Assembly (NCBI GenBank): GCA_940671915.1
Contig: CALNVZ010000641.1
Coordinates: 8,198,354-8,262,353, forward strand
Source of the DNA: Paracentrotus lividus
Lineage: Eukaryota; Echinodermata; Echinoidea; Camarodonta; Echinidae
Length of the DNA: 64,000 nt
Reading direction: 5' to 3'
A program made the translations under genes and the position numbers. Below, in pieces: positions 1 to 15,050 of the stretch. Positions within the stretch are counted from its first letter, which is position 1, and the number at the start of each line of letters is the position of its first letter. Under the pieces are notes generated by a model. It was not told the DNA's origin and did not search any database. It was given only the letters and a program-made list of their open reading frames with translations.

Positions 1-2500
1 AAAATATACGTTTGGTTGACAAGCGTATTTGAACAAACGTCTTGGAACTTGTAGCATATTTGGAAACCTTTATTCCTTTTTGCTAATTCCACCCAATATT
101 TGGAGGTTCGGTACCTCGTCATTTTTTCGTTCGAGTTTCATCCAAATTCCAGTCTTCATCGTCATGTCCACTAAGTTCCAGTGTCCTTGCGTACAACCAA
201 AATTGTTCCTGCTAAATCGCGCCCACTGGTTCGGATCATCGTTCCTCGTGACAACCAGATACCTTTTCCGAGCCTCGTCATTCGTCTCCTCATCGTTCCT
301 GTCCTCGTTTCAGTCGTCCTCACTCGTCTTCCATGTCCTCTGTCATCAGTTCCCCTCATCTTTGGATCTCCGCCCTCGGGTCCAAGACACCAAAAGTTCC
401 ACGTTCAGCCGTAACGTAAAATTATTCTTTTAAACTCGCGACCGACATAACGGAAGACGGATTGACACGCGTGCATTGTAAGTGGGAACCTACCATTTAC
501 TAACAATCATCCAATTTAAATAAAGCTTCCCTCTCCTCCCCATTCCCTCATAACCTACCCTATAGTTAGAATAAGGCTGCATAAAAACATTTAGTTGATT
601 TAGTTAAGTGCCTGTTGCATGAAAAATATGAGTGAGGAAGGATATATACGAAGTATAAAAGTATTTATTCATTTCCAAGTTCTCTTTAATGATCTGGGTT
701 TCGTATACGTTAGTTGATTTTGCATTAAAAGTATATTGACACCTTACGCATATTGTGTTCCAGCGCTATGTCTCGTTATTTTGATTTTAATTTAATTAAT
801 TTTGATATAATCTATTTTAGTCATTGAAGCGTAGCCCCTTACCCGAGTTGGACAACCCCAGTTGCTAAACAGACCTAAATCCTGGTTCCTTTCTCGGCTA
901 TCCCGAAACCTCGCTGTAGTTCCGGCAGTCGAGGGACAGTGCGTTAGGGGTTAGACGGAACCCATTTTGACACTTCCGCGTTATCAGCACGATTTCTCTA
1001 AAAGCTCCTTCCAAACACATTAATATAATTTTTTTAAAGTACATTTCATTAGCTATTTTCATATCTTTACAAACGATTTCGTTGAGCATGAGGTCAGATT
1101 TCATCATAATGAATATCATGGGGACATAAGATAGCTTAACTCATATTCAAAAAAAACATAGCAACACATAATTACATGAATATAATAAGGGTACTAAAAT
1201 TATGTCAACTTTTAGCTTTCATCATCCACCCATCTTAGCCCAACTCAATGAAATGGCTCATGACATCCGCAATGAATCCATTTCGCAAAAAATATATTGC
1301 AAATAGATTTAATAAATATCCAATAAATTATATTTTGAATATATGTTACTAAATTATTCATCTTAATAAATATTAAGTACTACACAGATGGATATATTAA
1401 ACGTACTTAATCACCTTATATCCCTATCATGTATAGTACCGAATATGAACACCTCGTTATCCCAATAAAAGTCTTGCGCTTTTGCGACGCGAACATTTCC
1501 AATACTTGATTAATACTCTTTACAAGTTATGAAATAATAAGTAACTGGACTTTTAAAGCAAATCCCATAAAAATTTGATTATAATTTGATCACAATAGCA
1601 AGCCGTATATTTACAAGAGACAATACCATTATTTCACACATTGTCGGTACTCCCAAACGTTCAAAATCAACAAATCAACAATCTCATAGTTATCTCATCT
1701 ATCTATTGTAGAATTTCAAAAATATGATTTTAGTGTCGAAAATGGTGCACTCAAATACAAAATAGAATATTCAAAAGTTATTCGTGACTCTTTTACTCCA
1801 ACTAAGTGATACGCCGACTCATCTACTACTGTCAAATCTCTTTAATGTAGTTGTGTTCCTCTAACGACTGGACCAAGTCAACCTTATATGAAAAGTGAAA
1901 AAGACATATTTCATGTGTCAAAAACCTATTATCCCAATTTCACGCTACCCAAGTCATTATTAAAGATATTAACTATAAATCAAGGTTAATTAGCGGTAAT
2001 ATTGATGCCAATAATGACGTTAAAATTAAATCTCATATCCAAAACATTAATAAAAATAAGATGGGAGAGCTGTCGCAGATCTGCACACACACCAAATATT
2101 TAAGATCATCAGATTCCAGTGTAGCAATGTAGTCTCGGTCCACTGGAGACGTAAGAAGAATACTAGAGATGTTTACAATTTTAATCACGTAAATACACTT
2201 ATATCTCAAAAAACAGAATATCAATGGTCTTATAATACAGCCGTAATGAAGCTAATTTCAATATGATATATATATTCTATATTTCAAAGCTAAGAAAAGT
2301 AATTATATGTCTTCTATTTTTTTCTTTTTTGTTTCCTCAACTCCTCTAAACTTAACAACTACCAAATACAGAAAATAATACTATACCTGCTCTCCATCAT
2401 CTCACTCTATAAGAATGATATAATATATTGTGATATGTAGTTATTCGAGCACTCCTAAAACTATATAATAGCTCAAATGTCTCTATTATCGAAGCAAATG
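1..2500. other. AT-rich stretch with no recognisable gene
   Basis: I see no open reading frame with coding character, RNA gene or transposon here. The first 430 bases are C/T-rich with recurring TCGTC and CCTC words, which makes short accidental ORFs on both strands. The rest is AT-rich with short A/T runs. The base texture is more even than in the right half of the window, so read quality is doubtful. Confidence 0.5.
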
Positions 2501-5500
2501 GGTTGTGCAGAGCAAAGAATGTAAACCTACTCAATGAAATTAGCATATCAAAGAATTACCGCCAACTACAGAGAGCAATTGATTCGGAAGACCAAATAGG
2601 TCCTCATAGATTCACATTATATCGGGAATCATTACTTCAATCCGCATCCTTTTCGAATTATTTTGAAATATAACACAAAAATTTATCAATTGCTCAACTC
2701 TCGGGAAAATTTACAAGTGATTCACACTAGATATTATGTGATACCCAGAGGGTGTAAATCAATTGAGTAGGGAAATTATCTATCATCCTTTGCACGCTGT
2801 GCTTTACTGCCATTTAATATGGTGCAGTCTGTCGCTATAATGCTGTGGGAGGCGTATCTTACGTCTCTAAATCCAATTTAAAATCAACAGAACATTTCTC
2901 GATACATGGCAAGAGAGATGAAATCATCCATTCTTGTAACTACACGCGAGTCTTATGGTCACACTACAACATAATCTCCATTGTGTGATAAACAAGACAA
3001 TAAACAAGCTGCCATCTTACATCGAAAAGCTAATACAACTCAGCCCAACACCATCATACAATATGAACTTATTTTCCAAATAACTTGTGAACCAACAAGT
3101 CTAGACTCTGTATAAATTATTGTAACCCTATGCAGGGATCGTACGAGCAAGACACTTTTGTGACCGTCTCGGTGGACATCCCCTCCTCAACAAGAGTCAG
3201 TCTCTTCTCCTTCACCTGATGCAAGCGAGACAGGGGAGGGCAACACAATAAGGCACATTCAACACCTATTCACTATCCTACAAGACTTACAAAAATTTTT
3301 CAGGTTCCGGGATTCTGCGCAACTAATGTGCCTAGTAATATCGTTAGAAAGTAAGTGAATAAAGTCATAAATCCAGTATCCACATTCTGTCATGCTCTTT
3401 TCAAAAGAAAATTCTTCAGGCTGGTGGACACTTTCCGCCTCATTAAAATTCTTCTGGAGTTCTTGCCTATATATGACAATGTTTGAAACGTGTAGGTGAG
3501 GGGTTATACTTTTGTGCTCTCTTTAGCCTACTAATTCTTATCGTTATATTGTTTTGGCTATGCTCTAGGAGTACTGATACATGAATAACATGTGTGCCAC
3601 ACAGACAGATTATACGATGTAAACAACAGATCTTACATCATTAAGTCTTCTCTCTCTCTGTATCTTAAGCCTAAACTAACTAGGGAAGTCCTCATTGGAG
3701 CTGCCTGTGTGGACTACCAATCGCCAATGGGGGATTTGCTCCTTCCCATATATCACCAAATTTATCTGTTCTCTTTTTTTACACCCTTATATCTGTACGT
3801 AAGGTACTCCTCAAATCTACACTTACTCTCTCCGAAATTTGTATATTCTTTTAAATCTTTTAATCACTGCCGGATCATTCCATATCTCTGACTTTGGCGT
3901 TTTAGGCTACCTGGCCCTCTGGTCATTCCCCTTCTCCGGCTGATGTTACCTTCCTTGTTACCCTGCCCCTAACCTTATCCGCTCGAAGCTCTCAGGCTCT
4001 TCACGATAATCAGGCTCTGTCCTGCTACCTGTAACATATGTTTCAACTTTCTCTGTGTAGTATTTAAGCCCTAGAACTCTACAGCGAGATCTCTATCAAT
4101 TATGAGAGTAAAAACACGTGAGGCGTGATCGTGTGTCGGTCCAATACATTAGCTACTAGAAGGTGTGAAGACAACCTCCTCTACTACACTATCTTTTGTA
4201 CCATACTCCTCTATAATTGCCTCCTACGAATAAACTAAGCGGAGGTACGGTCAACACGGATTTCCAGTCAGATTCCTCTGCTCAGGTCAACGGTTTTACT
4301 TCGATATACTTGGCACCCCTTTTTATGCCTATAGTTTCATACTTAAGAAAGGGGTATACTCTCGGAGTTTCATTCTTCATAAGTAGCTGCTACTATTATC
4401 TCCCTTGGGGAGGTGCATTATTGGAGGTAGTTTCTAAGACGTTTTACAATACCTTATCTAGCTTCCAGATCTTACGTTGTTGAATTACATCACATGATGT
4501 CCAAAGCCAGTCTCTTGCCTTGACTAGGTTATGTCAACCGCTCACAGGAAAGTCGGAATAGTGGACTAGGAAAGTTGGTCAGAATATAAAATAAGTTACC
4601 CCATTCGGCAGTTGGTAAATGCGCCTGTTGGGAATCTTTCTTTCGGACTTTAGAAGGTGAATATGGAATATCATAAGTGCAAAATTGGAGACTGCAACCT
4701 GGTACTAACTAGTATGATTACTATTAATCCTACCTATAGACTCTTCACAGACTCGAGAGACAGTAGAAGGTCCCATATCAGGACTAGTCTAGAGGGACCT
4801 AAGTGGTACTGAATTGCTAACTAAGCTGGTGCGTGTATGTTTATGTGGAAAGTTTCAGACAACTCCTCCTTTTTTCTTCGGACACAAACGACCAACAAGA
4901 GTACTATACATTGCAGTAAGTTTACATCACCATAACCTCAAATGAGAGGTAACCGCAGTAGAGAATGTCGTGAGACCAGTGGACAAGTACAGGATTGTTA
5001 CGTTCTCACACCTAAATGAACCTTAATACTTCCATCATTAGCAATGGGATACTTCGAAAAAGTAAGCGTAGGTCAGTCACCTTAACCGGCCCTAGGTAGC
5101 ACTAATTGTAAGAGCTCCTGTCCTATCTATCACCCTCGCTTCATCCGATAACGAGTGCTCACCATACTCTATAGCACCTAAACAACCGGATATTCCCGAT
5201 ATATTCATATTGGAGGATGATTTCGGAAACAATCTTTCTACTCCTAGCGGTATTCCTACATTGTTGTGTGATGCACCGGGGACCACCCAGCTGGGTCACC
5301 TAGATCTATGTAACCTCTACCTACTCTTTATGCTGTAGGTCCTATAACCCTTGGGCTTCCTTGAGGGATCCTTAAATCTAGGTGTGTCCGTCAGGAAAGA
5401 GACAATAAAGATGTGGTCCCATGGTTACCGAGCTTTGTCTACTACTCCGCGATACCGTAGGGTTGCAACATAATCATCAATTGCCAGAATTCCTGGCCCA

Positions 5501-8500
5501 CCTGCACCATAACCTCAAATGGAACTAATAATCTCTACATACTTAAATATAATAAGCTCGCTGTACGTGAGTGCTAAGTTGACTTAAATGCCATATGAAA
5601 AGATTTCACTAATCCAGCTATTGTACTTGCTTTATTATTGTGTTAGAGGACCTCATCAGAGGAGGCGAGATCTAGAAACAAGGAGACATCAAATGCAATC
5701 GATTATTAGACTCCCCTGACTCCTGTAAAAGAAATAAAATTAGATAATCCTTCATATCCTCCTAAAAATTCTTTGGGACGGAAGGGTGCTCCTAGAACCT
5801 TTTAAACCTCCCGTGATGACCCCAGTGTAACGATTCCGGGTACTACCCTTGAAATCCGTTCGGGGGAAAATCCCCAAACATAGTTAAAGTGGACGCTCTA
5901 ATTAATCACCTGTGATGGTAAAGGACATGTTTGTATTTACCAAAAATAGGAGAAAGTCAGATTGAAACACCTTTCCTCCCGAACGATCAATGTTTCAAAC
6001 AGCCACACAATCCTTCTCATAATGGCCAAAGGAATATCCTCTACATTTTGTCGCCATGTTTCTGGGGCCGAAAAGGCGCGCCCAACAAACTCTTCATACT
6101 CAAGGCGGTGCTAGTGTACAAGGAAACCCGTACTCGCCTATTTACGCCAACTACCATCTCCTCTCGCTAAACATTGTGTGCGTATGTCAGTCCGCTATAG
6201 CGACCAAGACCTGCTCAAAGGGCTATAGTGTGTTTGCGTGCGGTTCTGAATATACAGAGGAGGTTCGAGAACTCTAGACACCGTACAGATGGTATACGGA
6301 CAGGAAAGGGTGGGAATGATCCTTGAAAGTTCTCAACCTCCCCAGTTTCCCACATTTGCTTCCTTCAGCGCTTTCTAGCTCAGATTTTCGTTATTGTGGT
6401 AGTGTAAGAATAGATGCAAGATGGGTAACTCCTCTGATCCTACACAGTGAACTCTTACGGTGTGTGCGTTACAAAGCCTCAGGGGGTCCGCGAGCATAGG
6501 ATTACTACATCTTCTAGAGAAGTCTGGGTGTGATGAATCAAACGTACAGCTATGCGGCTTAATTCCTAAAGACTAAGCATCATAGTATCATTGGCACAGT
6601 GTGTAGAAATCCACTTCTTTGTCCAAAGTGCCGAGTGGCCCACAGGGTCCCTTTTGACCAGTCTAATGTGTTGTATCAATGAGGTTCTGATTTGCTAACA
6701 TGTGCCTACCAGGAGAGAGACAACGGTGTATTGTTGCATCTAGTAATATTAACGCGTGGTGAGCGCAGGTATTTTGTCCAGCTTAGGATGTGCCTGGTGT
6801 GTGAAGAGCTTAAACGGGCCTGTGTACAGGGCGGCTTTGTGAGCTACAGGCTCCATGGCACTAGCGGGACGAGTGCATATACCTCCTCTTGCTTATCTAC
6901 CATTTCATATCGATTAGCCATACGAGCACGCGAAACGGGACCAGCATTGGAAGATACCAGGAGGATCTCGAGTCCAAGTCCCACCTGGCGCAATTATTTA
7001 CTGCCCCGCAAACTCGCCGCGCAGCTGGCATAATCCATTGTACTTAAGGCTGGGATGCCGTTGGAACCCCAAAACAGAGTCCCGTCAGAGCATGCGAGCA
7101 CTCCCACAATTCCAAAGTACGGAGGTGGGAAAAGTAGCTCCAAAAGCGGTCTTATGTTTGTCGATCATGTGCCGAGTTAGAATCTCTCTCCAGTCATAGC
7201 CAGACACTACCCACAAGACTTGAGACATACGGAGAGTAACGAACTAAACCAACTGTTGGCGGACGCCGTGGCAAATTCATTCTGCTAGCTCCTGTGGGTC
7301 TCGGGTACGAGATTGTGCGGGTTTCATGGCCATGTGAGGAGTCTAACAGATATGGAGTCCGACGTAGCGGTTTAAGTTTGCGAAGGAGGTCTAGAGCTCT
7401 AAAGATCGAGCGGTAACATAAGAAGTCAAGAACTCCCCCTCTTTATTCCCTAAACCCCTTAGAAAAAAAGCTAACGGAACTATCAAGCCAGGGCCATATC
7501 CGTGGAGACAAAAAGTCATTTACCTCGAATAGTAACGCCCCGGCGCAGTGCCAAATGCATGGATAAGCGATAGTATTACCCTCTTGGCGACACGTCGAGC
7601 GTACGTCGTATCATGCGCTATTGGCGACGCGCCATAAATCGTACGTCATACGGGTATGTCCAGGGAAAGGGGAGGAGTTGTACAGGTAAGGGGATAACTA
7701 TTATGTTTAATTTCATAGTCAGACTACGTACCTAGGATCCCCGGTGTGTCTCTGATTGCGCACTACGCAACTTGCCATACTGCCGCAACTAATTCCCTGG
7801 AAGGGATACTTCTTTACCGCTTTGCTACTAGCAATCTGAGTCGACTCTCGTGAAAGCACGAGGATCTCTTGAGTATATATCCTTACTACCATGTCCTACA
7901 ACAGTCGTAATCACGCTTCCGCCTTATTACACTACACTTGAGTCAACCTTCATCTGACACTCATGTCGGACTATTGGACTTGGACAAGGACCCTCAAACA
8001 CTATGCACACAATACAATGCAAGCTAACAATGCTATAACATTACAGAGTCACTATCAGGTAGGCCTTCCATTCTAGTGAGTTTCTAACCAGAACAGGCAC
8101 TCTACGGTGGATTGTCTATCAAAATATAACTGAGTTACCAGGTAGTTAATTAGATTCCTACCTGAGGCAACGTACACATTTCTTGGTAAAGTATAATTTA
8201 TGCCTACAGTGGTTCGTAACCAATATACATCATACGAACCCTAAGCACTGAGAAGACCGGGGTAGGGGGGATAACCATTAAATTCTCCTATTATTAATGA
8301 CGGTGGATATGGCAAGGACTGAACAAGGTAGTCCTCAGGGTAACGCCACTTAGTGTTAGTACCGACGTCAACCCTTAACCTAACCAACTGCTATATTCTT
8401 CATGTGAACGGGCTGACCACATACCCACCGAACATTAGGCGTTTGACACCTATACCAAGGTATTTCACTTCCAGTTGGGATCCCATAGGTAGGCTGCGCC

Positions 8501-11500
8501 GGATTAGTCTTACCACTATTATTTTGTAGCGGGACCAATAAATCAGCATTGCCGCGGAAAATACCTCTCAAGACGGTTCACCTATTTTCCCGCAGCGACA
8601 TGTATCTATGGACAGTATAGTCGTAGTATCAGCACCCACACTATCACTTTTCTTCCGTGTCCTACTTCCCCTTACTACAAGACGTTGAGCTTTTGTCCTT
8701 TTCGCCACTTACTCATAACACCGGACTATCTAAATATCTCATGGCGGCAAAGTAGTGGCGTCGGTGCACGAGGTTCGCACGGGTGCATCCTCCAATAATC
8801 ACAATAACTAGATTACACTCACCAACGTCAATCTCAATGATCGTCTATTAAGGGAAGCCTCTTAACATTTCACGCACTTCCTACACTTTACATTCAAACA
8901 TTTAATTCTATGAAATAGCATATGGTGCACTCTTGTTTTAAGGGTAGGATGACAATACGTTAAATAATGGGAAAGTGTGGCAGAAGACCAATTGGGGTCT
9001 GGCGTCAATAAGTTGTGAGGGTGGACTAGTCTAAATTTGTGAGTACTAAATTTTCATAATCATTGCAATCGAAAAAAAATATTTACTAAATTAAAAAGTT
9101 CTCAAGAGTACTTCCCCTTGCAATATTTTATGGAATTAATAATAGGACCCCAAAATGAATAGGTTAAGGCACAACTTTTGATTCTTCACTTCAAATGACT
9201 TAGGATTATAATATTTTTAAAATATTAAAATGGTTAATATTTCCTCCTGTATAGATTTTTTGAAACATGTTTTTAACTATTATAACTATTGTCGTATAGT
9301 GGTTCCCTATACACAATATATTATTATAATTAACACCAAATCTCAGACTATATATATGTCCCATCCCCAATGAGCTCCTGCTACGCAAACAATTCCGGAT
9401 TGATACGACGTCCGACTCACCGTCTTGGGGGTCATGTCGAGACTCTGATGTCCGTCAGTTATTAGACTAATATTCGAATTTTAATATTAATAATGGTGTA
9501 AGAACGTGCCAAATTGGTCTTCCCTGTTACACTACTATAGAGTAACGTGGGATAGAGTATCACTTTCTCTTTTGTTCCCGTCTCTTCTCCCCTCTCCCCT
9601 GAGAATTTGATGTTCCTGTCGACTTGAAGTGGTAGTAGCTAGGAACCTCATATCAAACTAGGAACTAACATAAGTGACATTAATGGTAGGGGGACCAATG
9701 CATAGCATACATAGTATTGACTATGCAGGAATACGTCATTATAAGGTTCGGATCTGGCGACTTTGTTCGTAATTAATCAAGCTATAGAACCCCAGTCATG
9801 GCAGAATGTTATACATCTTCGTAGCAGATGAGTGTATGCAGATCAAGAAGAGGGATCGCGGTAGGTTATCAGGTTTACGTTGCGAGTCGCTTCTCCAGGG
9901 AAGGGCTGATCAAGGGTCCCTGCCAAATCACGACCACAATTAATAATAGAAGAGGTCAAGTCCCCCTGCCCCACGGTCAGGGCAGGTTTACGTTAATGAT
10001 ATGCTGAATGGTCTATAGAGCCCCGTAGCCCTATTAATAGCATTACCAGAAGGCGTTAGTAGTGAGGATCTCTAACCACCTGAATCAAGAGAATCACTTT
10101 GATTAAGGACAATCCACCCGTAAGAGTCTTCGCTGTTCTTGGTTAAAACCCAAAACTGATGACCAATATGGGCTCTATCCAGTAATCTAGCATATTGTTA
10201 TGCTGAAATTGTATGTGTAGTGTTAGCAGCCAGGTCCCTGTCCCAGTCAAGATCGACAGCAAGTGTAGGATAAGGTTGATGTTAGTAGGGAAGGTAGTGC
10301 AATTCAGATGTCAAGAGGTTTAGATTTCTCAGAGCTCTCCTGCTTCAAGTGAAGGGTATGTAGACCAACCCGGTAAAAGAGATAAATATCGCTCTTCTTA
10401 GGGTAAATAATATCTCGATGTATGCTATTTAGACCAATCATACCCGACCGACCCGACCTAGACCGTTGAGTGACAATAATATGATTACACCAAAAAACTA
10501 TACCACCGCCCCTTCAAATGGCCACAACCAACCTGTTCCGGACAAACGGAAGATTAGACCGATATCCCTTCCCGCCATGTCACGCTGACAAGCAGTGCCC
10601 CGCGACATATACGCTCCATGCATGCTAAAGCCGGGCGCGTTACTTAATTCGAGGGAATCCTGTATATCCCATTATGCTAGTCCCGTTAGTCTTTAGTTAG
10701 GCGAACAATCTCTGAAGACATGAACGGGATGCTTTTACTATCTTTTGGCCATCTAGGACTTTCCGGCCAAGACTACGTACTTAACCGACTTGTCAGACTG
10801 ACCATAACGAGCGGGGACTCCTACCCTCTGCCTACCCAGGAATTGGACGGAAGAACCCTACAATAGAATGCAGCTCGGTGCCACAGGTGTTCTTAGTTCA
10901 CCTTAGGGGATCTCAAAGTCTGGTGTGTGAATATCTGGGCAAACTATGGACAAATTAACGAAAGGACGACCTCACTAACAGTGCACAGACCGCTTTCTTG
11001 TTACCGCACGCTTCGCCCCTTTCCTGCTTGGATGTTGCGCGGGAAGTGAACTCCGGGCATTGGCCCCTTCGGACCTTTTGTAAACCCGTCTCCTAGTACG
11101 TTTCAGCGGGCAGCGCATCGAGAGAAATGACGCTTGGCGATGACGACCATTCTCTGTGCATTCTGTGTCGTTTTGATTCTTTGGATAGTATATCATCAAT
11201 TTAGTAGTTAAAACGAAAAACGCATAGAGGATTACATGCATGTCGCCGTAGGTCTGGCGAAAGCTGTAATCCAACGCTTGTCATCGAAGCATGGATGTTA
11301 CAGCTTAAAGCCCTCCAATCGTGCAGGAAGAATATACTCCAAACGCGGTGTTAAAATATCTAGGGCTCACCAACTTGTGCTTTGTCTCTCGTTGGAGGGT
11401 GCATAAGCAACCAGTCCCTGTACACTAGAGGCACAGGCGCCACGCACAAAAACATCAGCGTCAAAGGGACTGTGACCCAACCCCTGAGCCCGTTAGTAAC

Positions 11501-14500
11501 TCAAAGACGAACCCTTCAGATCGTATGTTCTTAGGATTCAGCTACATGCCTATTTATCAGGAAACATGTCAAAATTCCCCAACCTCTCTAGAGAATAGTA
11601 ACGATCCTATGCATGGAACTCTTAGGGTGCCCTTAAGCATAAACGCGTCAACGGGGTAAAGGTAAGTCATAATAAGGTCCCATCTACATTCTTCCTTTGG
11701 CCTACCCTCTCATGCGGAAATTAGGGGGAACTATGAAGGGCAGTCCTCAACGAGATGGCACTCTTTAGAGAGGTCAGCAATGAGTAAGGGTTAATATAGT
11801 ATTCCCCTGTCCATACAACCGAGTCAAGTGCCCAGACTTTCTCGAAAACCCATTCATCTTAACACAGCGAGCGCAAACTGCCAGCACTACTGGCCTACGG
11901 AAAAGCACCCGGAGCCTTGTACACGCTAAGACAAAAGAACGCGGGGGGTAAAGACGAGAGTGAATGCGGTGATTGAGAGAGCCGCCCGTCCGTCTGAAAC
12001 CAAGGAAAGTTTGAGAGAAATTGTGCCGGGACCCATAAGACGCCATTAGAATTCAGAATTCCTTTGCTTTACGACAAGGTGGCGCTGTGGACCCGTGACT
12101 AGAAGTTTCTGACGACTTTGTCCTGTCTATTAGCAAGCCCACAGGATGCTCTCACAATAAAGCGACACGTAAATCAAACAAGGAACCATGGTCCCGCGCG
12201 CGCGACCAGCCATGTCTTACCGAGTCAACGCAAAAACCCCTGAACTGTCTAGTGGTTTCCGTCACCACATCGGGGCCTTAAATTACGACGCAAAAACTGG
12301 TTCATCCGAGTGTTCGCTTCGCTGTGACGCACCCATCGCCCAATTTTCCGCACTTCTACGGATTATTGCTTCTATATCTTACAGAAATCAAGGCATAGGT
12401 GTGGTCTAACTTATCGCATGCAGAGATTGCTCTTTCAGGCGGCGCCCTCTTCGGATATGATCCCCCATAGATAGGGCAGACACTGTGATAAGGGATAACT
12501 TTAAGAGCGGCAGCGCATGTACTAGACTACGCACTTCAATGTAGAATGTAGAGTAACTAGTCGCCTTTGTAGTAAGTTGTAGGCAGAATATCTTTTGCAC
12601 ATTCGTGCACTTAGATAACGTAGCGATCCCGTTCAAGCACGAATGTAACCCGAACTCTCCTCAATAACATTCCCCCTGACGATAAACGCCTTCCTCAGCA
12701 TTGATCCCAAGACGAGCAAAGGGTAAGGTGATCCGCAGCTATTTAAGCTTATAGACGCACTAGTAATAAGAATTGCTCTTACCGACCCACGGGTGGTCCG
12801 TCCCATCTCACCACAGACTACGTAGCGAAAAAGATGAACGGGAGGGAAAAGATGTTCAACATCACCTCCTCAAATGAATGGGCGATAGGGGTTAGTGCAT
12901 TTAGAAGACGATGTATCGCACTCTATCGTAAATATAGATGGGGTGATAATTAGGGACATGGATGCTCTACAGATATTAGTGGCCTACCTAAGCGCCGGTA
13001 CTCGTTGCCCTCACAGTCTTTTGATCACATAAAGTTTCCCTTCGCCACATGTGACTTGAGATCAGGTCATATTAGGTGGTAGCACGATTTCACAACATGA
13101 ACTTGGTCAGCGGATAGATTTTTACTGGCTCACTTTATTTGATGGTAAGGCATTGTGCCTCGTTACACCACACACTCTTGCTCACTCTTCGAAGTGGTCC
13201 ACGGATGTTACGATGAAAGCATCTATCAAATCGGTCTCGCGCTACGTTGGGTATATCTGTTGCGTGCGTGAAGTCCCGGCACATCACCTCAATGACTCGG
13301 TAAGCTTCTGGTCGTGCCTAGCCCCGTATGTATTCCATTCGTTATTTTATGGGTCGCTCTCATCCAGAGTCCGCCCCGACATATTCATCATCACTAAGGC
13401 TCTATCTCAAACACACTCAAATCCATAGCTGGGCCAAAGATCTCCGCGAGGCTTAGTTCTATCCGGAAGAGGCCATGCCAGCTCTAGCAGATCTCACTAC
13501 ACGTGAGGACATCGTCCAGATCTCACGCCTCACGCAGATCGATTACTCATCTATACTAACGATACTCATCAGGTCTGTTTCACTTCGCGCAGTACCATGT
13601 CGGGGCTTTCCATAGTCCCTCCAATCTCTTGAAGAGTTCTTCTATAGAGGTAGAAGGATAATGAACCCTTGCCCAGTAGTATACACTACTAGTCCATTCA
13701 CGTCCGGACCATTTCAACTTAGTAGCTAATTCCAACACCGCCAATGTATTCGCCTACACAAGAAAGTCAAACCAGCTCATTAACCACTGAGCGAAACCGG
13801 TAATCTGGCTATGTTCTGATTTATCCATCCTGCTGTTCGGAACTTCCTATCGTTCTCTTAGATACACTCTCGATAGATACTCCACCAACAACAAGATACT
13901 GAAAAGCTTCGGTAATCTCTGTCACCACCGACCTACTCCGGAAATCCTATCCGTCTTAACTAATCAGCACCACCTACCGGTCGTCAGGTCTCCTGGCTCC
14001 AACTCTTCAGATCTTCTAATCTTCAACACTACAGGGCATGCGACACTCGACTAACATCGCATCCAACGATCTCCACAACCCTCCTTTTCGAACTTCTTAA
14101 TAACGGAGCTTCACATTTTCCCGCATCTCTTCGGCGCTGCAATTCAGCATAGGAATCATCTCTCTAGATTCCCCGGCCCGTAATAATGCCTTTCCACCAG
14201 GTACTAGTATTGGTCTCTGCCTACCCTATGTAATCTATCTTACGAGACTACTACTGTATTGATGCTACACATGATCTAATCGAACGGCTATAACTCATGC
14301 GCACCGAAACGACCCGACCGGATACAGATACTGCGCGAACCAAGGATTTACACCTATCAACGTACTCATCAGACATAGACGGACGACACTACCCCATACC
14401 TCACCCACCAGTGGGTGTAATGGCAAGTTCGGTGACAAGAATAAGCAGTGAAACCGTAACCCATGTCTTCAGTATGTTAGGCAAACTCATTGATCTGCAC

Positions 14501-15050
14501 AGATAAAGAATACTCTGCACTGGCCAACAATCTGTACCGTCTAGCTCGCCTTAAGGCTTCATCGCAATAATAATCGTACATAACATCATAGTCGTTGTAA
14601 GACTGGATTTCTCTCCCTTCCCTAGTTGCTCAATGTATGTCCTTTGCCCAGTGCGGGCCCGCGACACTCCCCCTCCCGCGAAATAAGGTTAATACACAGT
14701 AAAATGACATTTCAGGCATCACAACGCTGGCTGAAATTCATGGTGACCAACTTCGCGATGTGTAGGTTAGGTTCATGCCCGCGTAACAAGCGAGGTGACA
14801 TCCGAACAAAAGGACGGATTCCGATGCCTATATGGACCAGGCAGGGGAGCCCAAATAGAAGCAAATGAAATCTGTATTGATTATCAATCAGATTTGCTAA
14901 GCTTTTAGTTACATAAACGCCGGCGAAAATTACATTCGAGGACGAGCATGCATAACCATCATGTGGTACTGCAGATCAACCGCAGCTCAGTTGTGTTGTA
15001 TTACTAAACACTACCCGTGGGTTACTCAACAGTTTACCATGTTGTTCCAT
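2500..15050. other. Featureless stretch of near-random composition
   Basis: No gene, repeat family, RNA or transposon end could be recognised over about 12.5 kb. Compared with the sequence after 24.8 kb, this stretch has visibly higher GC, abundant CG dinucleotides, hardly any homopolymer longer than seven bases, no microsatellites and none of the ACATGTA words common elsewhere. Local composition drifts every few hundred bases, for example G-poor around 13.5-14.3 kb. All ORFs are 60-115 codons, as expected by chance. Best read as low-quality long-read sequence, with contamination by a different genome as the alternative. Confidence 0.5.
9031..9560. other. AT-rich island inside the near-random stretch
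   Basis: About 500 bases revert to the AT-rich texture of genuine host DNA, with an 8-A run, ATATTTTTAAAATATTAAAA-like near-palindromes around 9210-9230 and TATATATA near 9350. It has sharp composition edges against the GC-richer sequence on both sides. No function is evident. Confidence 0.4.

Noticed and set aside
29-433. A 134-codon forward ORF at the start of the window
   Set aside because: Serine/phenylalanine-rich translation of C/T-rich sequence, with no motif, splice sites or domain that I recognise.
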